NCBI GenBank assembly: GCA_043228905.1
Contig: JBHGNT010000017.1
Location: forward strand, 8,184,001-8,248,000
From: Azolla caroliniana
Taxonomy: Eukaryota; Polypodiophyta
DNA length: 64,000 nt
Direction: 5' to 3'
Shown here: piece after piece, positions 21,991 through 34,649 of the stretch
How the letters are laid out: every line of letters begins with the position of its first letter
Position numbering within the stretch: position 1 is the first letter of the stretch
Notes under the pieces: generated by a model
Database searches by the model: none
What the model was told of the DNA's origin: nothing
The model's input: only the letters and a program-made list of their open reading frames with translations
Translations under genes and position numbers: made by a program

Positions 21991-23068
21991 GCTCCGGAAT
22001 GGCCGACTCAGCCATATGTCTCAAGCCGGACTTGATCGGCTAATGGCAATCGACTACATCTTGAATCTCCAGTCGAAGACGGACTTCTGCGAGCATTGTC
22101 GTTACAGGAAACAGACCCAAAGTCCGCACTCTCTCCATTACGAGACGATATGATGCAAGCACAACAACCTATATCCAGTAATGACAATCAATCTAGAGGG
22201 CACAATGAACATAGTCGAATCGCTAGATTCGAACTTATGGCATGGCCGAGCCGACCATATGTCTTAAATCGGACTTGATTGGCTAATGGTGATCGGCTAC
22301 ATCCTGAATCTCCAGTCGAAGATGGACTTCTGTGAGCATTTTCATTAAAGAATATAGACCCGAAGTCCACACTCTCTCCATTACGAGATGATAAGATAGC
22401 CCCTAGAACTGGTCCACACATATATACATGGGCCGATGCCCGGAATGTCACTAGAAGGCTCCTGGTACTTCATCACATTCGTAGATGACTGTACACAGAA
22501 GATCTGGGCCTACTCGATTAGTCAAAAGATGAAGCACTCGAGGTCTTCTCTCGGTGGTTATCCGAAGTGGAGAATCGATCAGAGTAAAGACACTCTGGTT
22601 TGACAATGGAGGTGAATACATCTCCCCAACCTTCAAACAGTACCTGCCCGACAAAGGGATCCGGCATCAAAAGAATGTGCCCTATACCCCCATACATAAT
22701 AGCGTGGCGGAAAGGATCAACCGAATGATTCAAGAGAGAGTGTCCGCAATGCTCCAACAATCCAGATTGAAGCTAGATTTATGGGCTGAAGCATTGCATA
22801 TGGCAGTGTACTTGATAATTTTGTCGCCGTCGAGAATAATACGACTTGAAGTGCCACATGCACTATGGTTAGGCAAACAACCGACCTACAACAGGCTTCG
22901 TATATTCAGATGCAAAGCCTATGCATTCATCCCCAGGGATAAAAGGACCACGTTGGCACCCCATGCACTTAAATGTATATTTCTCGGTTATGGAACCAAT
23001 GGGGACTTTGGATATCGGTTATGGGACCTAGAGAACCGTAAATTGATCTGGAGTAGTGATGTTGTCTT
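21991..23068 (+). pseudogene. Copia GAG-pre-integrase and integrase of D
   Basis: LSHMSQAGLDRLM and FCEHCRYRKQ mark the zinc-binding N-terminus of integrase (about 22010-22110), duplicated imperfectly downstream. From about 22554 the core is readable: WFDNGGEY (second Asp), HNSVAERINRMIQERVSAML (with the catalytic Glu), then AFIPRDKRTTLAPHALKCIFLGY and SSDVVFVE just before the H insertion. Frameshifts and stops occur before 22554. It is a dead copy. Confidence 0.8.
22001..22393 (+). repeat. Direct duplication inside D (about 150 bp, two copies)
   Basis: Copies 22001-22152 and 22243-22393 share long blocks such as atctccagtcgaaga and actctctccattacgag, with about 10-15 percent difference, and are separated by about 90 bases. 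Both cover the GAG-pre-integrase segment. Confidence 0.75.
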
Positions 23069-23365
23069 TGTCGAATACAAGTGTATAATGGACATATTCA
23101 CACTATCCCTTTGTATAGATCAAGTTTGGGCCATTTGTGTAATTAGCATAAATGGTAGTTGCCCTAAGTCGGTCACTATATATATTGACCTTGTAACCTT
23201 TTGTAAGGTTGGTTGTATTGTTGTTTTTCTATTGAATAGAAAGACTCTTTTGTGCCTCTCTCTCTCTCTCTCTCTGTGCACGATCTTAGAGACTGTCATA
23301 CGCAGGTACTCAACACGAATCGAATGCTATCAGATCTTCCGCATTGACGGCCTTTGTCTTCAACA
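23069..23365 (+). repeat. 5' LTR of H
   Basis: It starts TGTCGAATACAAG and ends TCTTCAACA. A TATATATA box lies near 23178 and a CT run at about 23258-23274. Confidence 0.95.
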
Positions 23366-23367
23366 TC

Positions 23368-23380
23368 TGGTATCAGAGCC
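23368..23380 (+). other. Primer-binding site of H
   Basis: TGGTATCAGAGCC, complementary to initiator tRNA-Met, two bases after the LTR. Confidence 0.9.
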
Positions 23381-24062
23381 TGCACAGTATTCGGTCCCTC
23401 AACCCGCTGTCGGCCGTCGTCTCAGCCTGCACAACATTCGGTTTCTAGCGTCATTCGAAGAAGAGAGAAGAAGAAGAAAAACGAGGCTTGCATCTCATCG
23501 CGTTAGATCATCTTCGCTTGGAGTAAGCCAGCCGGTTGTACTCTGTTCCTTGTGATCGTAACCGCTCGAGGTGAAATCCCCTTGTGCAACATTGACACGA
23601 TCGTGCTCCACTCGGTTAAACGGCATCCGAAGAGGTCATCAAACGCTGCTCGCAGCTCATTGTTACCACTCGGTGCAGATCGGTCTCAAGACAACAACCC
23701 AAATTCGTGCTTCATCCGGCTGATCGACATTCGGGAGGATCAGTTGGATCTGTCTCTCTCGTCGCTGCAGTCACCCGAAGCAGAATCGGTCCAGACAATC
23801 GGGTTCAATAATCGGTATTTGGCATATATATTCGGAAGCGAACCGGGCTCACTCCGACTCGGCAACATTCGGGAAGACCAGTCGGTTCTGTCCCTCAAGT
23901 TACCGGAGTCAATTCGAGCAAGTTCAACAATACATATATCCGAAGCCGAACCGACTCGGGTTCAAATCCGACTAGAACGATATCGGGTGAGCCAACCGGC
24001 TGCACTCCAACAAGGTTCATAGTCAACTCCGAACCGAGCTTCGTCAACCGAAACCAAATTTG
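23381..24062 (+). other. Leader of element H
   Basis: A 682-base untranslated leader between PBS and gag. It includes internally repetitive phrases (cattcgg...gaccagtcgg). I see no gene. Confidence 0.6.
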
Positions 24063-27000
24063 ATGGCATCAACATCCGGCTCGTCAGAAATGAGTCTACG
24101 AAAGTTCGATGGATCGAACTTCAACTTCTGGAAGGAGCAAATGCAGGACTATCTCATAGTCAAGGGGCAAATCGATCCCATCGAAAATGAAGAACCTCCA
24201 GAAGGATACAAACCAATTGAGTGGCAGAAGCTGGACAGAATCGTCCGCGCCACGATTCGGATGCACCTATCGGAATCGGTATACTTTACGGTGCAATCGT
24301 GTACGACAGCATTCGAACTGTGGAAAACACTGTCGGACACTTACGAAAAGAAGGTCGCTGCAACAAAGATGTTTCTGATCCGGCGCCTCTACAACTTGCG
24401 GATGAAAGAATCAGATTCGGTTCAAGCACATCTCAATGAGTACGAAAGCATAAGCTCCCAAATCTCATCTCAGGGGACGGCAATCGAGGATGAACTCAGA
24501 GCAATGATACTCATGAGCAGCCTTCCCTCATCATGGGAAACTTTCGTCACAACCGTGTGCAACGCGTCAACCACGGCTGTTAAATACTCCGAAGTCACGA
24601 GCGCAATCCTGACCGAAGCAGCTCGGAGAAAGTCTTTCGCCAAAGACTCAACAGACGGCGCTTATGTAGTACAAGGTTCGACAGACCGATCGAACATACG
24701 AGGAAGAGATTCCTCACGGCAGCCGAACAATCAGCGAAGACGGAGCCAGTCACGGGATAATCGAATCTGCAACTATTGCAAGAAACCCGGACACGTCAAA
24801 GCCGACTGCCGCGCACTCAAGAACAAGAACGACAAGTCTCAGAAATCAGACAAGAAGAGTGGCCGGCATGAGGAGATCAATTACGTCAGCTTCTCAGCTG
24901 ATGTGCTACCAAACGACCCGAATATACTATCAATCGAAAATCCAGTCGGATCAGAAGTTCTGCTCACGACTGAAGAATCGAGCACATGGCTCTTAGATTC
25001 GGGCGCGTCATTTCACGTGACTCCTCATCGATCCCAATTTCGGCAATATACGATCCGTCACTCCGACTCAGTTCGAGTCGGCAACTCGCAACACTGTGAC
25101 ATCATTGGAATCGGCACAGTAGAGCTCAACCTTGCAAGTGGCTCTACACTTGTACTTCACAATGTCCGACATGTACCCGAGCTCTCAAGGCCATTGATCT
25201 CAGTCGGACAACTAGATGAAGACGGCATTCGTGCCGGTTTTTCTTCGGGAGGGTGGACACTCCACAGGGGGAACCTCCTGCTTGCTAGAGGACCCAAGAT
25301 ACACTCACTGTATCCGTTACATGTTACGCTCAGAGAGGGTAACCTGTTTTTGGTGGATATTCCTGTGTCATCACTATGGCACAGAAGATTAGGACACCTC
25401 AGCAAGGCCGGCATTACGCACCTATCTAGAGCCGGATACATCCCTAAACTCTCCTTCTCGGACCATCAATTCTGCGAACATTGCCAGTATGGCAAACAAG
25501 CAGCCGCATCACACCCGACATCAGCACCAAGAGAAACGAGACCTCTCGATTTAGTCCACTCGGACGTCTGTGGCCCGATGCCGCATCAGTCTCTCGGTGG
25601 TGCCTCTTACTTCGTCAGTTTTATTGACGATTCGACTCGAAAGGTGTGGGCTTATCCAATTCGCACCAAAGATCGTGTCTTCTCGATCTTCTCCGATTGG
25701 CTCGCTATGGTAGAAAATCAAACTGACCGAAAACTGAAATGCTTTTGGACCGACAATGGGGGAGAGTTCAAATCAGAAGAATTCGTCAAATTCTGCCGAC
25801 AACGCGGCATCCGACGTGAATTTACGGCACCACACAGTCCGGAGCAAAACGGGATTGCAGAACGCATGAATCGGACAATCCAAGAACGGATAGTTTCCAT
25901 GCTCCAACACTCCGGACTGTCGGATGGCTTCTGGGCAGAGGCTCTACTCACGGCAGTACACATAATCAATATGTCGCCAAGCAGACCTCTAGGACTTCAA
26001 ATTCCTCAGGAACTATGGATCGGCAGTAAGCCGAATTACGACAAGCTGAGGATCTTCGGATGCGAGGCATACGCCCTTATTCCGAGAGATGATCGCCGAA
26101 AACTTGCACCTCGGTCCAGGAAATGCATTTTCCTTGGATATGGATCAGACGGCAAAATGGGATACCGACTTTGGGACCCCGAACGCAGACAAATCGTTCG
26201 AAGTTCGGACGTTGTGTTCAACGAGTCGGCTATGAATCCATCAGTCGAAAAACCGATCGAAGTCCGAAGGGTAACATTTTCCGATGTGCCGACCCTTCAA
26301 GAAGGCCCCGCTCTTGACACACGGTCAGCTTCACGGGTAGCTGAACCTTACACCACCGACTCGGACAACTCCGACTCGGCACAACAGAATAATTCGCTTT
26401 CGGACCATCCGACCTCGATACCCGATGCGACCAGTGCAATCATACCTCGACGATCCGAGAGACTGTCGCAACCTCCGGAGAGGTATTCTCCTAGAATTTT
26501 CTTCACCGACGCCGGCGAACCGACGTCTTACGAAGAAGCATCGACATCTGTTGATTCAGCCACCTGGCATCTGGCGATGGAGTCGGAAATGCACTCCATT
26601 CGGGCAAACAAGACCTGGGATCTGGTCGAACCACCTAAGAATCGACGTGCTCTTCCTTGCAAGTGGGTTTATCGACTAAAAGAGACGTCTGATTCGACCA
26701 CCCCAAAGTACAAGGCCAGATTAGTTGCGAAGGGCTTCCGACAAGAATATGGCGTCGACTTCGACGAGATTTTTTCACCAGTGGTGAAAATGACAACCCT
26801 TCGTTTTCTGCTCGGCGTAGTGGCAGCCGACAACTTGGAGCTGATTCAGCTAGATGTCAAAACAGCCTTCCTCCATGGTGATCTTGAAGAGGAAATTTAT
26901 ATGGAACAGCCAAAAGGCTTCGTGGCAACTGGCTAAGAACATCTAGTCTGCCGACTCAGGAAGAGTCTATACGGCCTCAAACAGGCACCGCGACAATGGT

Positions 27001-28094
27001 ACAAGAAGTTCGACGACTTCATCCAATCGATCGGCTTCTCAAAAAGCGATGAGGACCATTGTCTTTTTACCAACACAGCTCAAGATGGATCACCCATCTT
27101 CCTCATCATTTACGTGGACGACATGCTAATTTCTGGACGCCACGCGGGCGAACTTGCCGATCTCATTCGGCAACTGCGGTTGAAGTTTGCCATGAAGGAC
27201 CTCGGTCCGGCACGACACATACTTGGCATGAAGATTAGTCGGCATCGTGATAAACGACATCTTTTTTTGTCTCAGACCGACTATATCGGACGTGTCTTGG
27301 AACGCTTCAACATGCAATCAGCCAAATCTGCTTCAACCCCGCTCCCCATGAATCTTCGGCTCTCTCAGCGAGACTGCCCGACATCCGGTCCGGAGGGGGA
27401 AGATATGAAGTCGGTACCGTATGCACCGGCAGTCGGCTCCCTTATGTACCTGATGGTCACGACACGGCCTGATATTTCTCATGCCGTAGGAGTTGTTAGC
27501 AGATTTATGCACAATCCTGGCCGATCGCATTGGAACGCAGTCAAGCATGTGTTCAAATATCTGGCTGGCACAAAAGATCACGACATTCTTTTCGGTCCGA
27601 ACTCAACCTCAGGCGTAGTCGGTTACACCGACTCGGACTTTGCCGGCTGTATAGACAGTCGGAAATCAACAACCGGATACTGCTTCAAATTCGGCAATGG
27701 AGCAATTTCGTGGAAGTCGAAACTTCAGGAGTGCACAACGACCTCAACGACCGAAGCAGAATATGTAGCTGCGTCCGACGCTGCAAAAGAAGCTTTGTGG
27801 CTCGGCCGACTGGCGCACACGTTTCGACAAGTCGACCATGACTCGGCCCCAGTTGTCTATAGCGACAGTCAAGGTGCTGTTGCCTTGTCGAAAAATCCGG
27901 TTCACCACAACGCCTCCAAACATATCGACGTTCGATATCACTTCGTTCGGGACTGCGTCATTTCAGGGAAAATCGGTCTAAAGAAAATATCCACAACCGA
28001 CAATGTCGCAGATGGAATGACCAAGTGTCTTTCGGCAGACCGCTTTCGGTCCCTTCGGCATCAGATGGGCGTAACGACAAACCAGTCCGGTTAG
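24063..28094 (+). pseudogene. Copia gag-pol polyprotein of H with one in-frame stop
   Basis: The frame runs from ATG 24063 to TAG 28092-28094, about 1343 codons, interrupted only by TAA at 26934-26936. Domains: gag from about residue 15 (LRKFDGSNFNFWKEQM), zinc knuckle CNYCKKPGHVKADC (about 236), protease WLLDSGASFHVTP (active Asp about 312), integrase HHCC region ending FCEHCQYGKQ, core with VHSDVCGPM, WTDNGGEF and EQNGIAERMNRTIQE, RT with VDFDEIFSPVVKM and the catalytic YVDDML (about 1017), and RNase H with GYTDSDFAG, STTEAEYVAA and YSDSQGAV. The stop falls in RT about 60 residues before the YVDD box, so a translated product would have gag, protease and integrase but no polymerase. ATG 24063 is chosen as the first ATG of the frame. 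Confidence 0.93.
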
Positions 28095-28280
28095 AGCCGG
28101 ACACAGCGCAGGATGGTTTCAGACAACCGACATCAGTTCCCTAATGATCGGCTTCAACTCTTCCGACCCGACCAGTCCGGTCTTCTGCCTTCGGACCCTG
28201 CCGACTCGAACAAAACTGATATGTCCGAGAACCTAGGTTTATACCTGTAATCTTAGATAACCCATGTATACGCCCATTAC

Positions 28281-28287
28281 GGGGGAG
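28281..28287 (+). other. Polypurine tract of H
   Basis: GGGGGAG immediately before the 3' LTR, the primer site for plus-strand DNA synthesis. Confidence 0.8.
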
Positions 28288-28587
28288 TGTCGAATACAAG
28301 TGTATAATGGACGTATTCACACTATCCCTTTGTATAGATCAAGTTTGGGCCATTTGTGTAATTAGCATAAATGGTAGTTGCCCTAAGTCGGTCACTATAT
28401 ATATTGACCTTGTAACCTTTTTGTAAGGTTGGTTGTATTGTTGTTTTTCTATTGAATAGAAAGACTCTTTTGTGCCTCTCTCTCTCTCTCTCTCTCTGTG
28501 CACGATCTTAGAGACTGTCATACGCAGGTACTCAACACGAATCGAATGCTATCAGATCTTCCGCAATGACGGCCTTTGTCTTCAACA
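28288..28587 (+). repeat. 3' LTR of H
   Basis: Same ends as the 5' copy (TGTCGAATACAAG ... TCTTCAACA) and followed by the TSD GTCTT. The CT run is longer than in the 5' copy by about two units, and one extra T occurs near 28420. Confidence 0.95.
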
Positions 28588-28592
28588 GTCTT

Positions 28593-30101
28593 CAATGAAG
28601 ACTCAATTCTCTCTGAATGAAACCAACTGAAAAAGGTCGGCAAAAAGGTCTCCGTCGACATTGACAGAGATGTCGTAGAAGGACCGACCCACCGGGCTGA
28701 ATAAGAATGAGGTCCACTAGTCGAAATTGTTTCGATTAGAAGATTGACAAGAATTGAAAAGGACAAAGTTGAATTGACCAACTTGCCAAAATAGGCTAAG
28801 GTACCGAAAGACTGAACGAACTGAGCAAGGCACCAACCCCTCAGTCAATCGATTTCGAAGACGGGGATGAAATCCTATTTAAGGGGCAAGTCATCCAAAA
28901 TGACTCCTGAAGATGGTTCAAGAAATACCAATCAACCGACAGAGATGATAGAAGAATCCGAGCCAAACCACTCGGCACCTAGGAGATCCAGACGAGTCCA
29001 AAGGCTGACAAAGTTTTATCAACCGGGCATCGACTACGTTAACTACACGGATGCAGGTGTACCCAACTCCTATGAGGATGTTGTGGTTGCACCGGATGTC
29101 AAGACATGGCTACAAGACATGAGATCCGAGATGGACTCGATCAAGGAAAATAAGACATGGGAGTTGGTCAAATTACCAGCCGGGAAGGAAGCCGTTACTA
29201 TGAAAATGGGTCTACTGATATAGGTATGTATCCGGTTCGGAATGACCCAAATATAAAGTTCGGCTCGTTGCCAAAGGTTTCAAACAGGAACATGGGGTCG
29301 ACTATGATGAAATCTTTTCACTTGTAGTCAAGATGACTACCCTTCAACTCCTACTCGAGTTGTGGCAACAAAAGACCTACACCTCAAGCAACTAAACGTA
29401 AAGACGACATTCCTACATGGAGACTTGGAAGAAGACATCTATTTGTCTCAACCCGCAGGTTTCATGACGACGGGGGATGAAGGTCACCTCGTATGCCGAC
29501 TAAAGAAAAGCCTTTATGGCTTAAAACAAGCGATGCATGAGGATGTGGTACCAGAAGTTCGACTCCTACGTTAGGCAGTTTGGTTACAGTTGGTCCGACT
29601 CCGACCCGTGTATGTATATTCAGAAATTGGGCGATGAGTCCTGGATATACCTGATCCTATATGTCGACGACATGCTCATTGCCGGAAGCAAATCAAGAAG
29701 AGATAGGAGAACTAAAGTGGAGCCTTCATGACAAGTTTGTGATGAAGGAACTCAGACAAGCCCGACGCATACTGGGCATGAGGATAGAGCGAAGTCGGAC
29801 AGCAAAGACCCTCCTCCGGCTCTCTCAGTCCGACTACATCCAAAAGGTACTAAGGTGCTTCAATATGGAGAATGCGAAGCCAGCACCAAAACCGCTCCTG
29901 ACATCGCACTGAATATCGGACATAAACTCTCCATCCACAAAAGATGAGAGAAAGCTCATGAGTAGAATACCCTATGCATCAGCCGCAGGAACTATCATGT
30001 ACACAATGGTGGTGACCCGGCCCGACCTTACATATGTCATAGTGATCATCAATTGCTACATGTCAAAACTTGGACGAAAGCACAAGGAGGTTGTAAAGAA
30101 C
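28593..30101 (+). pseudogene. Copia RT of D
   Basis: After the H insertion the reading resumes with an acidic linker, then PRRSRRVQRLTKFYQPGIDY (about 28980-29030) and SEMDSIKENKTWELVKLP (RT start). Pieces in three frames follow: [18 protein letters not shown] (29389-29445), KKSLYGLKQA, YVDDMLIAGSK (29660-29690, catalytic Asp pair retained) and RILGMRIERS. Many stops and frameshifts separate them. RNase H is missing because C begins at 30102. Confidence 0.8.
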
Positions 30102-30394
30102 TGTTGATAATCACACTCAACTTCTCGTGAGTGGGAACACACTCTAGGATACTCAAGTGTGTGAACACCCCACCTCCTTGTATAGTAACTAGTGTGTCAT
30201 AGAAGTTAATGTCCTATGACACATATTCTTTAAGTAGTTAAGATACGACCTCTTTCCCAAGAGGCGGTACTCTAGTGAGAGAACTTAGAGAGAAGGTGAC
30301 TACATGAGCACCCTCTCTCTCTCTCTCTCTTTGTAACGTTGTTGGTCATTCTTGCTTTTTGTGTAATACAATTTTCTAATTCTCTGTAATCGTG

Positions 30395-30436
<42 letters not shown>

Positions 30437-30490
30437 ACAGACACACACACACAATTCTTCCGTTGCACAGAATCCATTCGATTCTTTACA
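30102..30490 (+). repeat. 5' LTR of C
   Basis: TGTTGATAATC ... TTTACA, 389 bp. It carries CT runs at 30315-30331 and 30399-30434, both longer than in the 3' copy. Confidence 0.88.
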
Positions 30491-30502
30491 TGGTATTAGA
30501 GC
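30491..30502 (+). other. Primer-binding site of C
   Basis: TGGTATTAGAGC, a one-base variant of the tRNA-Met PBS, immediately after the LTR. Confidence 0.85.
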
Positions 30503-30612
30503 ATGGTTGCTTGATTGAAGCTCATCGCCTCTGCGCGTTCAGCAAGAACCGACTGATCGTTGTAGCAACAATCTACACAATTCGCATCAAGAAGAAGAAG
30601 AAGAAGCTCGAC

Positions 30613-31336
30613 ATGAACACACATATGGGAAGCGCTCTTCCTACCGAAAAGCTCGACAGAAACAACTTTGCATCTTGGGAGTATAAGATGCACCAATACC
30701 TTGTCGGCCAAGGCTATTGGAGTTATGTCGAAGGGCCAAACGAAAATCAACTCAACCCAACACATGCCGACTACCCAGCTTGGGAGCAAGCGGCGAGTCA
30801 TGTGTTGTAATGTCTTGCATCATGCGTCCATGATCACATGCGTCCATGATCACATGCTCGGCTACATCCGAGAGGCCAAAATGCCGGAGGTGTGGGGGAA
30901 CCTCAAGAAGATTTTCGCGGCCAACACGACCGCAAGAAAGCTTCAACTCCGTCAAGAGTTGAATGGTATACAATAGAGGGACATGTCAATCGGCAACTAC
31001 ACTTTGAAGATCAAGGAGTTGTGTGATGCCCTTGGGTCGATCAATGTTAGCATTGATGATGATGAAATGGTGCAGATTTGCCTCGGTTCGGTTCGGAGCC
31101 ATTCGGTCAACTATGCCTTGCGAGGGAGAATCCTCCCTCCTTCGATCTCCAGTCGATGTTGCTGGTTGAGGAGAATCATGTTCGAACAAGAAGCAATGCG
31201 CAAGATGGACAAATGCTCTATTCGAACTTCGATGGAGGAAGAGGACAAGGTCAGGGAAGAAGAGGTTGATTCGGTCAAGGCCGAGACAACCAAGAGCAAC
31301 CCCGAGAACATAACTTCTATTACCGACAAGTGTTGA
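30613..31336 (+). pseudogene. Copia gag of C
   Basis: From ATG 30613 the product begins MNTHMGSALPTEKLDRNNF and contains YKMHQYLVGQGYWSYVEG, a typical copia gag N-terminus. A stop comes at 30808-30810, and a 16-base tandem duplication (atgcgtccatgatcac, twice at about 30831-30862) follows. The rest of gag is readable in another frame to TGA 31334-31336, with a further stop before 30983. A zinc-knuckle-like CGYCSKFGHYEAEC segment lies downstream (about 31412-31453). Confidence 0.8.
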
Positions 31337-31411
31337 ACGTGTGAGGCGGAGCGTCCGGAAGAAGGGGGAGTGATCAAGCCGGACCCAACCGACAAAACAA
31401 TCCCGCTCAAT

Positions 31412-34152
31412 GTGGATACTGTAGTAAATTCGGCCACTATGAGGCAGAGTGTCGGAAAAAGAAGAGTGAGTCGGCCTCCACAAACCGACGACTCACAAAC
31501 TACGCCTCCAACTCCGACTACGACAATTGTGGTGGAATGTTTGTGATGAGGCACAAAGCAAACTCAATGATAGCCTCCAACCCAACCAACTCAACATACC
31601 TGGATCTACCCTATGCGGCGGAAGAGAGAAGTGTTCAAACACTTTCAAAGGTTCAAAAATGAAGTCGAAAAGGCAACCGGTCAGCATGTCAGATGCCTTC
31701 AATCGGACGGAGGCAAAGAGTACTTCTCTAACGCCTTTACAGCATACCTTCGACAAGAAGGAATTCGGTGAGAGTTTACCTGCTGACACACACCTTAGCA
31801 GAATGCAGTAGCCAAACGCAAGAATCGGCACATACTCGGGGTGGCAAGGGCAATGATGAACGAGAAACATCTGCCAAAATCATATTGGGTTGAAGCGGCG
31901 AATACGACCCTTTATCTTATGAATTGTTGCACAACATCAGAAGTGCACAAAGTTACCCCCTGCGAAAAGATCTATGGGAGGAAACTGGACCTATCTCATG
32001 TCAGGATATTTGGTTCAATTGCATATGTAATATTCCCAACGAGAAGCGGCAGAAGGTCAATCCCAAGTCAGAGAAATGTATACTCGTAGGGTACTCACTT
32101 GAGCAAAAAGGGTACAAGTGCTTCAACCCTTCCACCAAGAAGGTAAGAGTGAGTAGTGATGTAGTATTCGACGAGTCAACATCTAGGTATACAGTCGAAT
32201 CAACTCCATCCTCCACAGTCGAAACTGAGTTCGACACAGATGCAGAGGAAAATGATCGATTGAGGCCCACATCAGAGGAAAGTCCAATCTCAACTAGTTT
32301 GAGTGGACCACAAGAGCCTCCAAGCGACCAAAGTATGTCGTGGCCGAGTCCGAGTCCGAAACAGGACAAAGGAAAGGCCAAAATTCATGAGTACAAAGAC
32401 TTAATTGGAAATGAATTGACTCACTTATCCGAAAGTGAGTTTGGTAGATTGGATGTGCCCATCATGAGGACACCAAGAGAACCACGTTGATCCACCCGAG
32501 AAAAGAACGTAGTCAGCCAATTCGGCTACAACGACTACATGGCATATCATTATGCATTCATGATGGTGTCGATAGTCCGAGAACCGGAAAACTATTCCGA
32601 AGCCACGACAGACCCTAGATGGGTCAAAGCGATGAATGAGGAGATGCAAGCACTCTCCAAGAACGAGACATGGGATCTCCTCCCTTCTTCACACCACTAA
32701 AAGGCAATTGGATGTCGGTGGATCTTCAAAGTGAAGCACAACGCCGACGACACTGTCAAACAGTACAAAGCCCGGCTTGTGGCGAAGGGCTACGCACAGA
32801 TGCACGGTGTCAACTGCAAAGAGACCTTTGCCCTGGTGGCAAAGATGATTACAATTCGAACCATGATCGCGCTTGCAACAACAAAAGGGTGGCATCTCCA
32901 CCAAATGGACGTAAAGATCGCCTTTCTACAAGGCGAGTTAGACGAAGAGTTCTACATGGTTCAACCACCCGAATTCGTGTCGACTACGCAACAATTGTCT
33001 GCTGACTCAAAAATCCTCTTTATGGCCTCAAGTAGGCACCTAAAGCTTGGCACTCGAACATAACCCAATATCTTCATCAAATCGGTTTCAACATGTCCAA
33101 GTTCGACAACTCTCTGTTCATCCGGAGCGACTCCAGAGGACAGGTATTTATTATTTATGTGGATGACTTGGTCTTAGGAGGAGAGCATTTAGCGGATATT
33201 GAGCACATCAAGAAGCTCCTCTCCAAACGATTCGAAATGACCGATATGAAGGAAGTTAGGAACTCTATTACTTTCTAGGAATAGAAGTAATTCAGATAGC
33301 ATCATGCTTTCTCAAAAGCACTATATCCTCAATCTTCTTTACAAGTTTGGGATGACACAGTGTAAGCCTGTCACCACTCCTCCCGATCGAAATCTAAAGC
33401 TAGATGTTGACTCAAGCACTAGAGAGTGTGAGCCAACGCATTATTGTCAACTAGTTGGAAGCCTCATCTACCTCACAATTACTAGACGTGACCTGAGTTA
33501 CCCGGTGGGCCTCCTTAGCTAGTTCATGCAAACTCCATGAGATATCCATCTTGACTATGCTAGGCAAGTCCTAAGGTATGTGAATGGAACCATGGAGTTC
33601 GGCATCCTTTACAAATTGGCCACACAGATACGACTCCAAAGATATACTAATGTTGATTGGGCCGACTACAGAGCCGACCGACGATCGACATCCAATTTTT
33701 TTTTCTCTCTCGGGGGTGACGCCATAACGTGGAGTAGTAAGAAACAACCGACAATCGCACTATCGAGCACTGAAGCCGAATACAGGGGCGCGGCCTTAGC
33801 CGCATGTGAAGCCGTTTGGCTCAAGAGAATCCTAAAGGATCCGAGTGTTCCCATCAAGGATTCAATTCTCCTCTATTGTGACAACATGAGCAGTATCCAC
33901 CTCGCTCAAATCCCAGTCTTCCATGCTCGGACTAAGCACATCGAAGTGCACTATCACTTCATCCGAGAGTGTGTTCTGGCCGGGGATGTCGACCTACAAC
34001 ATATCAACACAAACCTACAGATAACTGACATCTTCACCAAGGCCCTAGGAGTCGACAAGCTACGACAGTTCACGACGAACCTGGGTCTTTCGACCATTGA
34101 CCAACCAAGCTTGAGGGGGAGTAAGGAGCAGGGGTGTATTGGGCAGGAGTGA
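31412..34152 (+). pseudogene. Copia pol of C (integrase, RT, RNase H fragments)
   Basis: Integrase is reduced: LPKSYWVEAANTTLYLMN and VRIFGSIAYVIFP (31872-32040) are seen, with the catalytic core largely lost. RT pieces: KQYKARLVAKGYAQMHGV (about 32759-32812), QMDVKIAFLQGELDEEFY, then YVDDLVLGG (33157-33183). RNase H: YTNVDWADYRADRRSTS (33641-33690), ALSSTEAEYRGAA and YCDNMSSIHLAQ, ending at the stop 34150-34152. Frame changes occur at about 32030, 32500, 33060, 33280 and 33530. Confidence 0.85.
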
Positions 34153-34245
34153 ACCGGTCATCCGAAGCCGGAGTCGACTCAAAGCCGACCTGAAGACCAG
34201 TCTGAATGAACCATCCAATGATCGGAAGTTGTGTTTGAAGGGGCA

Positions 34246-34649
34246 TGTTGAGAATCAAACTCAACTTCTCGTGAGTGGGAACACACTCTAGGATACTCAA
34301 GTGTGTGAACACCCCACCTCCTTGTATAGTAAGGAGTGTTTCATAGAAGTTAATGTCCTATTACACATATTCTTGAAGTAGTTAAGACACGACCTACTAG
34401 TGAGAGAACTTAGAGAGAAGGCAACTACATAAGCACTCTCTCTCTTTGTAACGTTATTGGTCATTCTTGCTTTTTGTGTAATACAATTTTCTGATTCTCT
34501 GTAATCGTGAGATCTCTCTCTCTTTGTAACGTTGTTGGTCATTCTTGATATCTATGTAATACAGTTTTCTGGTTCTCTGTAATTGTGAGCTCTCTCTCTA
34601 CACACACACACACAATTCTTCCATTACATAGAATCCATCCGATTCTCCA
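34246..34649 (+). repeat. 3' LTR of C
   Basis: TGTTGAGAATC ... GATTCTCCA. It matches the 5' LTR for most of its length but contains a partly repeated segment (ttgtaacgttNttggtcattcttg at about 34445 and 34521). The right edge is approximate. Confidence 0.82.

Larger units (their letters stand above)
23069..28587 (+). mobile_element. Nearly intact Ty1/copia element H (5.5 kb, TSD GTCTT)
   Basis: Complete structure: TSD GTCTT (23064-23068), LTR, tRNA-Met PBS, one long gag-pol frame, polypurine tract, LTR and TSD GTCTT (28588-28592). The LTRs are about 297 and 300 bp and almost identical; they differ mainly in CT-run length and one base near the 3' end. Only one nonsense codon was seen. This is a young insertion into D. 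Confidence 0.95.
21991..30101 (+). mobile_element. Decayed Ty1/copia element D, split by H
   Basis: GAG-pre-integrase and integrase (21991-23068) are separated from RT (28593-30101) by the complete element H. The H target duplication GTCTT sits at both junctions. D is related to H in sequence. Its right end is cut at 30101 by the LTR of C; no LTR of D itself was recognised. Confidence 0.75.
30102..34649 (+). mobile_element. Ty1/copia element C (4.5 kb, both LTRs)
   Basis: LTR, PBS TGGTATTAGAGC, broken gag, integrase remnant, RT, RNase H, purine tract (gaagggg) and 3' LTR. It is a relative of E. No target duplication is visible (AGAAC on the left, CTTCA on the right), and the right flank does not continue D, so a rearrangement or deletion followed insertion. 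Confidence 0.88.

Noticed and set aside
22554-23555. A 333-codon single gene starting in D integrase
   Set aside because: Its last 160 codons are read from the 5' LTR and leader of H; only the part to 23068 is integrase.
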